A DNA stretch of 64,000 nucleotides from Clostridia bacterium (lineage in GTDB: Bacteria > Bacillota > Clostridia > Christensenellales > Aristaeellaceae): positions 1-64,000 of the forward strand of contig JAGBEX010000002.1 in assembly GCA_017936765.1 (NCBI GenBank), written 5' to 3'. The translations under genes and the position numbers were made by a program. The stretch's first letter is position 1, and the number at the start of each line of letters is the position of its first letter. This document shows positions 49,123-58,005 of this stretch, in pieces. Below the pieces are notes generated by a model. That model was not told where the DNA came from. It did no database searches and worked only from the letters and a program-made list of their open reading frames with translations.

Positions 49123-49835
49123 GATTGACCCTCCTGATGCAAAATAGCGTTGAGTTCCTTCATTTTCTCCCCCGCAGGCTCCGGCAGGTGGCCGAAGGCG
49201 AAGGGTATGCCCAGCTTGTCGTATTTCACCTGGCACAGCTTGCGGAAGGGCAAAAGCTCCACCTTGTCCACGCAGGGGTGGCTGGCGGCGATCTCCCGCA
49301 GAGCCAGCACGTTTTCCGCTCTGTCGTTCAGCGTGGGGATGATCACCTGCCGCAGCGTCACGGGGATATGCCGTGCGTTCAGCTCCTCCAGGAAGGCCAT
49401 GGGTGCCGCCAGGCCGCAGCCCACATGGGCGCGGTAGTCGTCCTCGTTGGTGTACTTGATGTCCAGCAGCACCCGGTCGGTCACATCCAGCAGGGCATGA
49501 ACAGCATCGTTCATGATGGAGCCGGAGGTGTCCAGGCAGGTGTTGACGCCCGCCCCGTGGCACAGGCGGAACAGCTCCGCCACGAATTCCGCCTGCAACA
49601 GCGGTTCGCCGCCGGACACGGTGATTCCTCCCGCCTCGCCAAAGTATTCCTTAAAGCGCACCACCCGCTTCACCACGTCCTGCGGGGTATAGGCGGTGCC
49701 GGTGCCGCATTCCCAGGTATCCGGGTTGTGGCAGCAGCCGCAACGCAGGTTGCAGCCCTGCATGAACACCACAAAGCGCACGCCGGGGCCATCCAGGGTG
49801 CCCAGGCTCTGGAAGGAGTGGATGCGACCTTCCAT
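49116..49835 (-). CDS. pflA: Pyruvate formate-lyase-activating enzyme
   Basis: Radical-SAM glycyl-radical activase of 239 residues. The cluster motif is C28-xxx-C32-xx-C35 (GCNLRCGCCHNPDTW), with an extra Cys at 34. GGITVSGGEPLLQ, DTSG, LLDIKYTNEDDY and LRQVIIPTLNDR are standard PflA blocks. It makes the glycyl radical on the PflB encoded immediately upstream. The start overlaps the pflB stop (TAATG). Length and motifs match the family closely. Confidence 0.95.
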   Translation of the reverse strand: MEGRIHSFQSLGTLDGPGVRFVVFMQGCNLRCGCCHNPDTWECGTGTAYTPQDVVKRVVRFKEYFGEAGGITVSGGEPLLQAEFVAELFRLCHGAGVNTCLDTSGSIMNDAVHALLDVTDRVLLDIKYTNEDDYRAHVGCGLAAPMAFLEELNARHIPVTLRQVIIPTLNDRAENVLALREIAASHPCVDKVELLPFRKLCQVKYDKLGIPFAFGHLPEPAGEKMKELNAILHQEGQSC

Positions 49836-52066
49836 TACACCACCTCGTGGAAGGTGCGGCTGATGACCTCGCGCTGCTGCTCGCGGGAGAGCTTGTTGAA
49901 GTTCACCGCATAGCCGGAGACGCGGATGGTCAGGTTGGGGTATTCCTCGGGATTCTCATAGGCCTTCAGCAGGGTCTCCCGGTTCATCACGTTCACGTTG
50001 ATGTGGTGGGCCTTCTTGGCGAAGTAGCCATCCAGAATGGCCACCAGGTTGCCGGTGCGCTCCTCCTCGGTGCGGCCCAGGGCCTGGGGCGTGATGGAGA
50101 AGGTGTTCGAAATACCGTCGCGGCAGTCGTTGTAGTCCAGCTTGGCCACGGAATTCAGGGCAGCCAGCGCGCCATTTTCCTCGCGGTTGTGCATGGGGTT
50201 GGCGCCGGGGGCAAAGGGCGCGGAGGCCTTGCGGCCATCGGGGGTGGCGCCGGTGTGCTTGCCATAGGCCACGTTGGAGGTGATGGTCAGCACCGACAGG
50301 GTATGCTCCGCATGGCGATAGGTGGGGGTCTTGCGCAGCTCGGTGATCACCTTGTGGGCCATGTCCTTGGCAATGCTGTCCACCCGGTCGTCGTCGTTGC
50401 CATACTTGGGGAAGTCGCCCACGGTCTCGAAATCGGTGATGAAGCCCTCGTGGTTCTTCACCGGATGCACGCTGGCGAACTTGATGGCGCTCAGGCTGTC
50501 CGCCACCACAGAGAGGCCGGCGATGCCGAAGGCCATAAAGCGATGCACGTCGGTATCATGCAGCGCCATCTGGATCTTCTCATAGGCGTACTTGTCGTGC
50601 ATATAGTGGATGATGTTCATGGTGTTGACGTACAGGTGGGAAAGCCAGGCGATGTAGATGTCAAAGCGCTCCATCACCGTGTCAAAGTCCAGCTGATCGC
50701 CCTCCAGCACGGGCATCTGGGGGCCGATGTGCATACCGCTGGTGTGATCATAGCCACCGTTGATGGCGATGAGCAGCAGCTTGGCCAGGTTGCACCGTGC
50801 GCCGAAGAACTGCATCTGCTTGCCCACCTTCATGGCGGAAACGCAGCAGGCAATGGCGTAATCGTCGCCGTAGAGAGGGCGCATCAGGTCGTCGTTTTCA
50901 TACTGGATGGAGTCCGTGTCGGCAGACACCTTGGCGCAGAACTTCTTGAAGCTCTCCGGCAGGGCGGTGGACCACAGAACCGTCAGGTTGGGTTCGGGAG
51001 AAGAACCCAGGGTGTACAGGGTGTTCAGCACGCGATAGCTGGACTTGGTGACCAGGGTGCGGCCATCCTCGCCCATGCCGCCCACGGCCTCGGTGATCCA
51101 CATGGGGTCGCCGCCGAACAGCTCGTTGTATTCGGGAGTGCGCAGGTGGCGGGCCATGCGCAGCTTCATCACAAAGTCGTCCATCAGCTCCTGGGCGCCC
51201 TCTTCGGTGAGGGTACCATTGGCGATGTCGCGCTCGAAGTAAATATCGAAGAAGGTGCTCACGCGGCCCAGGGACATGGCGGCGCCGTTCTGCTCCTTGA
51301 TGGCGCCCAGGTAGCCGAAATACGTCCACTGGATGGCCTCACGGGCGGTGGTGGCGGGCTGGCTGATGTCGTAGCCATACATGGCGGCCATTTCCTTCAG
51401 ATAGCCCAGGAAGGCGATCTGCTGGTACAGCTCCTCGTCCAGGCGAATCTGGGCGCTGTCGAAGGCATCCTTGGCCAGGGCAGCCTTGTCCTTCTTCTTT
51501 TCCTCGATCAGCTTATCCACGCCATACAGCGCCACGCGGCGGTAGTCGCCAATGATGCGGCCGCGGCCGTAGGCATCCGGCAGACCGGTGATGACGTGGC
51601 ACTTGCGGGCAGCACGCATCTCATCGGTATAGGCGCGGAACACGCCATCGTTGTGGGTGGTGCGGAAGCGGAACTCCTCCTCCACCTTGCGGGAGAGCTT
51701 GTAGCCATAGGCTTCGCAGGCCTGGCGCACCATGCGCATACCGCCGAAGGGGTTCACGCCGCGCTTCAGGGGACGGTTGGTCTGCAGGCCCACGATCAGC
51801 TCGTTGTCCTTGTCCAGGTAGCCGGGAGAGAAGCTGGTCAGCGAGGACACGGTGGCCGTGTCGATGTCCAGCACGCCGCCGAACTGGCGCTCCAGCTTGA
51901 ACAGCCCCTGCAGGCGCTCCATCAGCGCCTTGGTGCGGGGGGTAGCGCCCGCCAGAAAGCTCTCGTCCCCGGTGTATTCCTTGTAGTTTTTCTGAATAAA
52001 GTCGCGCACATTGATCTCATTCTGCCATGCGCCACCGTTGAAGCCTTCCCATTGCTTAAAATCCAT
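49835..52066 (-). CDS. pflB: Pyruvate formate-lyase (formate C-acetyltransferase)
   Basis: Cytoplasmic glycyl-radical enzyme of 743 residues converting pyruvate and CoA to acetyl-CoA and formate under anaerobic conditions. The active-site pair is C407-C408 ([11 protein letters not shown]) and the radical-bearing glycine is G718 (RVSGYAVNF). [32 protein letters not shown] and [10 protein letters not shown] are typical of true PflB rather than diol dehydratase relatives. GGAGGT precedes the ATG. A promoter at 52201-52229 and a hairpin with T-tract in the leader suggest transcript attenuation. It is co-transcribed with pflA and a GH5 gene. Confidence 0.96.
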   Translation of the reverse strand: MDFKQWEGFNGGAWQNEINVRDFIQKNYKEYTGDESFLAGATPRTKALMERLQGLFKLERQFGGVLDIDTATVSSLTSFSPGYLDKDNELIVGLQTNRPLKRGVNPFGGMRMVRQACEAYGYKLSRKVEEEFRFRTTHNDGVFRAYTDEMRAARKCHVITGLPDAYGRGRIIGDYRRVALYGVDKLIEEKKKDKAALAKDAFDSAQIRLDEELYQQIAFLGYLKEMAAMYGYDISQPATTAREAIQWTYFGYLGAIKEQNGAAMSLGRVSTFFDIYFERDIANGTLTEEGAQELMDDFVMKLRMARHLRTPEYNELFGGDPMWITEAVGGMGEDGRTLVTKSSYRVLNTLYTLGSSPEPNLTVLWSTALPESFKKFCAKVSADTDSIQYENDDLMRPLYGDDYAIACCVSAMKVGKQMQFFGARCNLAKLLLIAINGGYDHTSGMHIGPQMPVLEGDQLDFDTVMERFDIYIAWLSHLYVNTMNIIHYMHDKYAYEKIQMALHDTDVHRFMAFGIAGLSVVADSLSAIKFASVHPVKNHEGFITDFETVGDFPKYGNDDDRVDSIAKDMAHKVITELRKTPTYRHAEHTLSVLTITSNVAYGKHTGATPDGRKASAPFAPGANPMHNREENGALAALNSVAKLDYNDCRDGISNTFSITPQALGRTEEERTGNLVAILDGYFAKKAHHINVNVMNRETLLKAYENPEEYPNLTIRVSGYAVNFNKLSREQQREVISRTFHEVV

Positions 52067-52092
52067 GTTTTACCTCCTGTAGAAAAACAAAA

Positions 52093-52125
52093 CTGGGCAA
52101 TCCAGCTCTGCACTGAATTGCCCAG
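52093..52125 (-). promoter_or_regulatory. Terminator-like hairpin in the pflB leader
   Basis: CTGGGCAAT (52117-52125 on the minus strand) pairs perfectly with ATTGCCCAG (52093-52101), and TTTTGTTTTTC follows directly before the pflB ribosome site. It lies between the promoter and the gene, so it is an attenuator or, less likely, a processing signal. Confidence 0.7.
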
Positions 52126-52200
52126 ACGGTCGGCATTTGTATCTTCCACACTTCCCCGCGGTGATCCGCGAAAATCCGTCAGTCATGCAGAAGCACTCTT

Positions 52201-52229
52201 ATTGTAGCCAAGAAACAGGGGTTTGTCAA
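52201..52229 (-). promoter_or_regulatory. Sigma-A promoter of the pflBA-GH5 operon
   Basis: On the minus strand TTGACA (52224-52229), 17-base spacer, TACAAT (52201-52206); the leader is about 125 bases. Confidence 0.8.
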
Positions 52230-52286
52230 GGCGAACAGCCCCTGCGCAGGGTGTTATCTTTTTCACAATGCGTGGGGCTGCGGCCA

Positions 52287-53684
52287 TCAATACCGCACCC
52301 GCTTGGCAGGCAGCAGCATATGCGCCACGTCCCGCAGGGTACCGCTGTCGGCAGCGGTCTTCTCCATGCGGGGAACCAGCAGCATGGTGAAGCCGAAGCG
52401 CAGCACCACGGACAGCAGGATCAGCACCTTGTAGCGGTCGAAGAAGCCCACGAACCAGCCCAGGCCATTCCACCACTCCAGCAGCCAGCCGCCGCACATG
52501 GTACCCAGCGCCGTACCCACCAGCGCCGTGATGCAGGAGAAAATGGCGATGTAGGTGGGGCGGCTCTCATCCGGGGAGGCGGAGAGCTGCATACCGTTGG
52601 CAGCCAGGTTGCTGCCGCACCAGAAGAAGGCACCCACCAGGTTGTGCAGCAGGGTGGGCAGCACATCCCTCGGCGTGGAGATCAGGTAGAACAGGGGCGT
52701 CAGCGAGGCACCGATGCAGCCCAGCAGCATCACGTTCCGCGCGCCGTATTGATCCATCGCCCGTCCCCAGCGGGGTACGATGATCACCGTGGCCAGGGAG
52801 GACGCCACCGTGCCGAACACGGTGATCTGCATAAAGTTCAGCCCCATGCTGTTCATGGCGTAGGGCGTGAGGTACGCACCGGACAGGTTGGCCGTGAAGC
52901 ACCAGGCCGTCCACATGATGATCAGCTGCCGGAAGGGCCTGTTCTTCAGCGCCTCCACAACGGTCTTGCCCATCTGGATCTTCTTGGAGGAGGTGGGCTT
53001 CACCTCCGGCGCAAAGCCAAAGCACACCATGTCCATCACGCCCAGCGCACCGCCGATGAGGAAGATCACGATGTACTTGCTGTCGATGGGCAGGATATCC
53101 AGCAGATAGGCCACCAGCAGGCCAAAGAGCAGGCTGCCCACCGCCAGGATACTATCGCGGAAGGACAGCCACCGCCCGCGGATGCGGATGGGACACAGAT
53201 CCGAAAACCAGGGGAACCAGCACACGTTGATCACCGAGCCGCAAATGGAGGAAATGCCCAGCAGGGTGATGAGCGTATACAGCTTCATGGTATTGGCCTC
53301 CATGCCGCCCAGCAGCGGCAGGAAACCGAACAGCATCCACAAAACGCGGGAGAAAAGACCAATGGTCAACAGCCAGATCTTGCGCTTCTGGGTCTTGTTC
53401 ACCAGGGCAGAGAAGGGCAGCTGCATCAGCGCAGCCACCTGGGGCAGCGCCACCAGCAGGCCAAACTCCATGTCGCCAGCGCCCAGCGCGCCCGCCAGGC
53501 CCACCATGGCCGCCGTGCCGCCACCGCAGATGATGCCATGCAGCGTGCCGAACATATTGCCACTCATCACCCAGTTCAGGCCGCGACGGACAGGCTTTTC
53601 CAGCCTTGCTTCTTCATACAGGGTTTCCAGCGGCCCACCGCTGACGCCCCTGCGCAATCGCTTTGTGAGCAATGAGAATTTCAT
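52287..53684 (-). CDS. MFS-type transporter
   Basis: Polytopic membrane protein of 465 residues with about twelve hydrophobic segments and a central cytoplasmic loop (APEVKPTSSKKIQMGKTVVEALKNRP). FSALVNKTQKRKIWLL and RWGRAMDQYGARNVML fit the repeated loop 2-3/8-9 motif of the major facilitator superfamily. It resembles the YihN/sugar-porter-like group found in gut Clostridia. The start at 53684 follows AAGGAGAG. The neighbours do not define a substrate; sugar uptake or efflux are both possible. Confidence 0.75.
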   Translation of the reverse strand: MKFSLLTKRLRRGVSGGPLETLYEEARLEKPVRRGLNWVMSGNMFGTLHGIICGGGTAAMVGLAGALGAGDMEFGLLVALPQVAALMQLPFSALVNKTQKRKIWLLTIGLFSRVLWMLFGFLPLLGGMEANTMKLYTLITLLGISSICGSVINVCWFPWFSDLCPIRIRGRWLSFRDSILAVGSLLFGLLVAYLLDILPIDSKYIVIFLIGGALGVMDMVCFGFAPEVKPTSSKKIQMGKTVVEALKNRPFRQLIIMWTAWCFTANLSGAYLTPYAMNSMGLNFMQITVFGTVASSLATVIIVPRWGRAMDQYGARNVMLLGCIGASLTPLFYLISTPRDVLPTLLHNLVGAFFWCGSNLAANGMQLSASPDESRPTYIAIFSCITALVGTALGTMCGGWLLEWWNGLGWFVGFFDRYKVLILLSVVLRFGFTMLLVPRMEKTAADSGTLRDVAHMLLPAKRVRY

Positions 53685-53814
53685 TTCACACTCTCCTTCG
53701 ATCCTCATTTGCCTATACACGGATAAGGATTCGTGGCAGCACAAGCAAATCCTTCCTGCAAACAAAATAGTTTTTGCCTTCGCAGCCATGTCCGCAGCGC
53801 TGTCTTCCCATTGT

Positions 53815-53843
53815 TTGACAAATGCGGTTTTGACAAATATAAT
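53815..53843 (+). promoter_or_regulatory. Strong sigma-A promoter of the exported repeat protein
   Basis: TTGACA (53815-53820), 17-base spacer, TATAAT (53838-53843): a consensus promoter, 56 bases before the start. Confidence 0.88.
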
Positions 53844-53899
53844 GAAGCTATCTCATTCATTCTTTCCTTATTCAACTTTCCATCAGGAGGTGTATAGTC

Positions 53900-55315
53900 A
53901 TGTTGAAAAAGCTGCTTTGCTTCATCCTTTCCGCGCTGCTGCTGTGCGCTTGCCTGCCCGCCTCTGCCGAGGATGCAGCCTCGCCCTATGTGGACATCTG
54001 GATCGAGAACTCCGGCTACGGCACGCTGATCCTCTTTGCCGATGGCACGTCCATCATGACCTACTTCGACGATACCACCACCGAGTGCCATTGGGAGGTC
54101 ACCGAGGAGGGTGCCAAATTCACCGACGGGCAATGGCTGAACTCCCCCATGGAGCTGCTGGACGAGAACACCCTCAGCGTGTCCAACGGCTGGGCAGTCT
54201 TTACCCGGCAGGGTGCGGAACCCTCCGGCGTGGAGCTGAACGCCACCCCCGTGGGCGATGAGGGCGCTCCCTTCTTCGGCACCTGGACGCTGGACAGCCT
54301 GAGCTTTGAGGGCGAAAGCTACAGCGCCGCCACCTTCGGCATGAACATGGTCATTACCCTCAACCAGGACGGCACCGCCGTCTCCCAGGAGGACACCCTG
54401 TCTGAAACCACCACCTGGTATGCAGAAAACGGCCATGCTGTGGTGGACGGCCTCCTGTTTTCCATCAACGCCGATGGCCAGCTGGTGGTGGAAGAAGACG
54501 GCGCCATGATGATCTTCCAGCGGGGCGAAGGCGAATCCAGCAGCGAAGAACTCTCCGAAGAGGAAATGCTGCTGGCGCTGCTGGCCATGATGGATCAGCT
54601 GGACGCCGACGAGCAGGACCTCAGCGCCCTGCCGGAAGCATTGCAGGGCTTTGTGGGCGAATGGTACATGGTGTACACCGCCACCGGCGGCCTCACCGGC
54701 GACCTGCGCACCATGGGCGTCACCTGCACCCTGACCCTGTACGCCGATGGTACCGGCAGCATCGATTTCCCCACCTACGAGGATGCCACCTGGTATGATG
54801 ACGAGGGCATCGTCCGCTTTGGCGAAAGCGGTATGCCCATGACTCTGCTGGAAGGCGGCTTCCTGCAATACGGCTCGGAAATGGGCGGCTACATGATCTT
54901 CAGCCAGGACGAGCTGGCCGTGTTTGACCCCGCCAGCCTCGCCCCCGCCGCCGCACCCGCAGCCACCGAGGCTCCCGTTGCCCCCGCCGAGGTTTTCACC
55001 TCCAACGAGGATTACCTGAACCGTCGCTTCGTCGCATCCTCCTACACCATGGCCGGGCAGACCTACGACGCCTCCACCCTGGGCGTGGAATACGCGCTTT
55101 TCTTCCGCGAGAACGGCACCTGCGATTTCACCCTGGCCGGTATGGAAATGCCCAATCTCCCCTGGGGACTGGATCAGGTGGCCGTTGGCCTGACAAAGGT
55201 GGACGCCTTTGCCATCAACTACTACGGCACCGCCTTCAACGCCGTGCCTACCCCCACCGGCTTCGACATGGACTACTACGGCAGCATGATGCTGCACTTT
55301 GTTCCCGCAGAATAA
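53900..55315 (+). CDS. Exported protein with repeated beta-barrel (lipocalin-like) units
   Basis: Secreted or lipid-anchored protein of 471 residues. The leader (1-23, MLKKLLCFILSALLLCACLPASA) has a possible lipobox at LLCAC but also a signal-peptidase-I-like ASA site. Four similar units of about 100 residues follow, each with an opening of the type GTWxLxSxxxxGxxY / GEWYMVYTATGG and a closing W/T-W-Y-xxxG turn (e.g. TECHWEVTEEG, TTTWYAENGHAVVDG, DATWYDDEGIVRFG). Between units 2 and 3 is an acidic linker (GEGESSSEELSEEEM), and a Pro/Ala linker precedes unit 4. Such proteins are common in Clostridia and uncharacterised; ligand binding is a guess. Confidence 0.65.
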   Translation: MLKKLLCFILSALLLCACLPASAEDAASPYVDIWIENSGYGTLILFADGTSIMTYFDDTTTECHWEVTEEGAKFTDGQWLNSPMELLDENTLSVSNGWAVFTRQGAEPSGVELNATPVGDEGAPFFGTWTLDSLSFEGESYSAATFGMNMVITLNQDGTAVSQEDTLSETTTWYAENGHAVVDGLLFSINADGQLVVEEDGAMMIFQRGEGESSSEELSEEEMLLALLAMMDQLDADEQDLSALPEALQGFVGEWYMVYTATGGLTGDLRTMGVTCTLTLYADGTGSIDFPTYEDATWYDDEGIVRFGESGMPMTLLEGGFLQYGSEMGGYMIFSQDELAVFDPASLAPAAAPAATEAPVAPAEVFTSNEDYLNRRFVASSYTMAGQTYDASTLGVEYALFFRENGTCDFTLAGMEMPNLPWGLDQVAVGLTKVDAFAINYYGTAFNAVPTPTGFDMDYYGSMMLHFVPAE

Positions 55316-55332
55316 ATGCTGAACAGCATACA

Positions 55333-55378
55333 AAAACGCCTCCGCATGACCGAAACCATGCGGAGGCGTTCTTTTGTT
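55333..55378. terminator. Bidirectional terminator
   Basis: AACGCCTCCGCATG pairs with CATGCGGAGGCGTT; CTTTTG follows on the plus strand and TTTTTG on the minus strand, serving both convergent genes. Confidence 0.9.
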
Positions 55379-56903
55379 ATTGATTTTTCAGGTAGGTCTC
55401 CAGCAGGAAGCGCTCCAGCTCGCTGGCCTCCCAGCGCTGAGGATTGGCGCTGTCCGCAAAGACCATCCAGGCGGGCTTGGCTGCGTCCAGCTCCGGCCAC
55501 AGGGGCAGGGTGTTGCCCTGGCTGTCCGTGCCATTGGGATCGCCGGTCTTGATGAAGTTCGCCCAGTAGTCGCACATCTGCCGCGCCAAGTCGTAGTGCT
55601 TGCCGGTGAAGGGACGCCAGCACTTGGCCAGGGTTTCGAAGAAGAACCACAGGTCAACGGAGTGGAAGGTGCCGGGGTTGTCCCAGCCGGGGATCTCGGC
55701 ATCGAAATTGTAGGCATACAGCGGCTGAGCGATGCCCAGCTCCTTGTTCTTGCAGGCCGCTGCGCGGATGGCAAAGCCGATGGAGTGCATCAGGCCTTCC
55801 TGCTTGAGGCTCTCCTCCGTTGCCGGATGGCTGAAGAAGCCCAGCAGCTTCTCCGCCTCATCACCGCACAGCTCCTTGGCCAGGGCGGCCAGCTCTTCGT
55901 CATTCTTGGCCATGGGCGCGGCGGTGAACTCCGTGCTGGTCTGTCCCAGCATCACGGGGCATTGCACGCGCTCCGGATGGAGATACCACTCGTTGCTGCG
56001 ATAGGTGCTGAATACGCCGTCCACCGTCTCGCCCCAACAGCCCCAGGGCCAGGTGAGGGACAGGTCCTCAATGGTGCGGGCGTCGATCTTCCGGGCTTCC
56101 TCCAGGGTCTTGACCCCCAGCGCCTCAAAGAAGCGCACGCCCTGGGCTTCCGCCTCCGCCATGCTGCGGGGGAAGAGACCCATCTTTGCCCCATAGGGCT
56201 GGGTGAAGGTGCCGCTCTCCACAATGGCGCGCTGGAACAGCCCCTTATTTTGAGGGCTGGTCATCTGGGCGCAGACGCTCATGCCGCCAGCGGATTGGCC
56301 GCCGATGGTGATGTTCTCCGGATCGCCGCCAAAGGCCGCGATGTTGCGCTTCACCCAGCGGGTGGCACACTGCTGATCCAGGAAGCCGAAATTGGCCGGA
56401 GCCTCCGGCTGCTGGGCGGTGATCTCCGGGTGGCACATGAAGCCGAACACATTCAGTCGATACCCCACCGTGACCACCACAATGCCGCGGCGGGCAAGGC
56501 GCTCGCCGTCAAACTCCATTTCGGTGGTGTTGCCCACCTGCAAGCCGCCGCCGAAGTACCACACATACACCGGCATGTTCTTGCGGCCATCCGCAGGCGC
56601 CCACACGTTCAAGTACAGGCAGTCCTCGCTCATGGGCAGCTCGGCATCCACCGCCCATTCCCGGGCGTAGATGTCCTTGGCCGGGTCACCGGCGCAGTTG
56701 GCCTGCATGGCAATGGGGCCAAACTCCGCCGCAAACAGCTCGCCCTCCCAGTCCGGGCAGGGCTGGGGCGCACGCCAGCGGTTCTCGCCAATGGGCTTGG
56801 CGGCAAAGGGAATCCCCTTATAGCTGGTGATCCGCGGATCCGCCGCCGGAATGCCCCGCACCCAACCATTCTCAACCTTCACTTTACGAATCAAATTGCT
56901 CAC
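55377..56903 (-). CDS. Type B carboxylesterase
   Basis: Cytoplasmic alpha/beta-hydrolase of 508 residues; no signal peptide. The nucleophile is S204 in GGQSAGG, EDCLYLNVWAPA (93-104) and YFGGGLQVG (oxyanion region) are family marks, and the acid and base fit the Glu of GQTSTEF and the His of GTFHSVDLWFFF. It is the fourth gene after a carbohydrate importer, which points to removal of acetyl or feruloyl groups from imported oligosaccharides. The GTG at 56903 has no good ribosome site; the TTG at 56894, eight bases after GGAG, may be the true start. A hairpin repeat lies between it and the permease. Confidence 0.85.
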   Translation of the reverse strand: MSNLIRKVKVENGWVRGIPAADPRITSYKGIPFAAKPIGENRWRAPQPCPDWEGELFAAEFGPIAMQANCAGDPAKDIYAREWAVDAELPMSEDCLYLNVWAPADGRKNMPVYVWYFGGGLQVGNTTEMEFDGERLARRGIVVVTVGYRLNVFGFMCHPEITAQQPEAPANFGFLDQQCATRWVKRNIAAFGGDPENITIGGQSAGGMSVCAQMTSPQNKGLFQRAIVESGTFTQPYGAKMGLFPRSMAEAEAQGVRFFEALGVKTLEEARKIDARTIEDLSLTWPWGCWGETVDGVFSTYRSNEWYLHPERVQCPVMLGQTSTEFTAAPMAKNDEELAALAKELCGDEAEKLLGFFSHPATEESLKQEGLMHSIGFAIRAAACKNKELGIAQPLYAYNFDAEIPGWDNPGTFHSVDLWFFFETLAKCWRPFTGKHYDLARQMCDYWANFIKTGDPNGTDSQGNTLPLWPELDAAKPAWMVFADSANPQRWEASELERFLLETYLKNQ

Positions 56904-56965
56904 TCCATTTCAACAAGAAAAGCGGAACCCGGAATGTCGCCATTCCGAATTCCGCATTCCTGACT

Positions 56966-57056
56966 TCGGCCATCATCCGGCTTTACGCCGGACGCTGGCT
57001 ACACTCGGTCATTGGCAAGCAATGACCTTCGTTAGTCGAGCCAAGGCTCTCCCTCC
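56966..57056. repeat. Three-hairpin repeat family B, copy 2
   Basis: A 91-bp unit with CCGGCTTTACGCCGG, GGTCATTGGCAAGCAATGACC and GAGCCAAGGCTC hairpins and the linkers TGGCTACACT and TTCGTTAGTCG shared with 28681-28773. Just before it (56924-56961) is a GAATGTCGCCATTC stem and GGAATGCGGAATT-type sequence also found at the edge of the composite repeats. Confidence 0.75.
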
Positions 57057-57071
57057 GATATGAATTCAGAA

Positions 57072-57992
57072 TTAGCCCTTCACGCCACCCAGCACCATGC
57101 CGGTAACGAAGTAGCGCTGCAGGAAGGGATACACCACCAGGATGGGCGCAGCGGACACAACGGTGATGGCGCAGCGAATGGTCACGGGGGTGGACTTCGT
57201 TGCGTTGACCAATGCATCGGCCGATGTGTTGGCTGCGTTCATGCTTTGCATGGATGTAGCCAGCTTCATCTTCAGCAGATACTGCAGGGTGTACAGGTTC
57301 TTCTTGCTGCCGTTGTACAGCTGGGTGTCGAACCACTGGTTCCAGCTGCCCACAGCCACGAACAGAGCCACCGTGGCCAGCACGGGGGTACACAGCGGGA
57401 AGATGATCTGCCAGAAGATGCGCAGGTCGTTGGCGCCGTCGATACGGGCGGATTCCGCCAGCGCCTCGGGCAGGCCGTTGATGTAGGTGCGGATCACGAT
57501 CATGTTGAAGCAGGAGAACATGGTGGGAATGATGTATACCCAGAAGGTCTTACTCAGCTTCAGCGTTCTGGAGATCAGCAGATAGTTGGGGATCAGGCCC
57601 GCGTTGACGTACATGGTCAGCACCATCACCAGGGTGATGAAGCCGCGCAGCACATACTCCTTGCGGCTCAGGGTGAAGGCCAGCATGGAGGTCAGGATCA
57701 CATTGAGGATGGTGGTGATCACCGTACGGGACACGGAGATAAAGAATGCGTTGAAGATCTGCTCGTCGCTGAGCAGGGACTTATAGGCCTCGGTGCTGAA
57801 CACGCGGGGCCAGATGCCGATGCCGCCGCGCACAGCGTCCGTACCATCGTTAAAGGAGATGGCCACGGTGTTCAGCACGGGGTACAGGGTGATAAGCATC
57901 AGCAGGCAGAGGATCGCGCCGTTGACAAGAGGGAACACAACGTCCCGCTTCTGGCCAGGCTTCTTCACTTTTTTCAAAGTCGCAGCAGTCAC
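57072..57992 (-). CDS. Carbohydrate ABC transporter permease (LplC/YesQ type)
   Basis: Membrane permease of 306 residues, third gene of the second importer. EAA loop: ESARIDGANDLRIFWQIIFPLCTP; the terminal VYPFLQRYFVTGMVLGGVKG equals the family end. A basic N-terminus (LKKVKKPGQKRD) precedes TM1. The GTG start follows GGAGGG. It shares the YFVTG/VSG...GAVKG C-terminus with the permease at 42107-43018, so the two importers are paralogous. Confidence 0.9.
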   Translation of the reverse strand: MTAATLKKVKKPGQKRDVVFPLVNGAILCLLMLITLYPVLNTVAISFNDGTDAVRGGIGIWPRVFSTEAYKSLLSDEQIFNAFFISVSRTVITTILNVILTSMLAFTLSRKEYVLRGFITLVMVLTMYVNAGLIPNYLLISRTLKLSKTFWVYIIPTMFSCFNMIVIRTYINGLPEALAESARIDGANDLRIFWQIIFPLCTPVLATVALFVAVGSWNQWFDTQLYNGSKKNLYTLQYLLKMKLATSMQSMNAANTSADALVNATKSTPVTIRCAITVVSAAPILVVYPFLQRYFVTGMVLGGVKG

Positions 57993-58005
57993 AAGACATC
58001 CCTCC

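Noticed and set aside
48190..49563. A 457-residue reading of the GH5 gene starting at 49563
   Set aside because: The first 147 residues are the wrong-frame reading of pflA; the true start at 49122 has a strong ribosome site.
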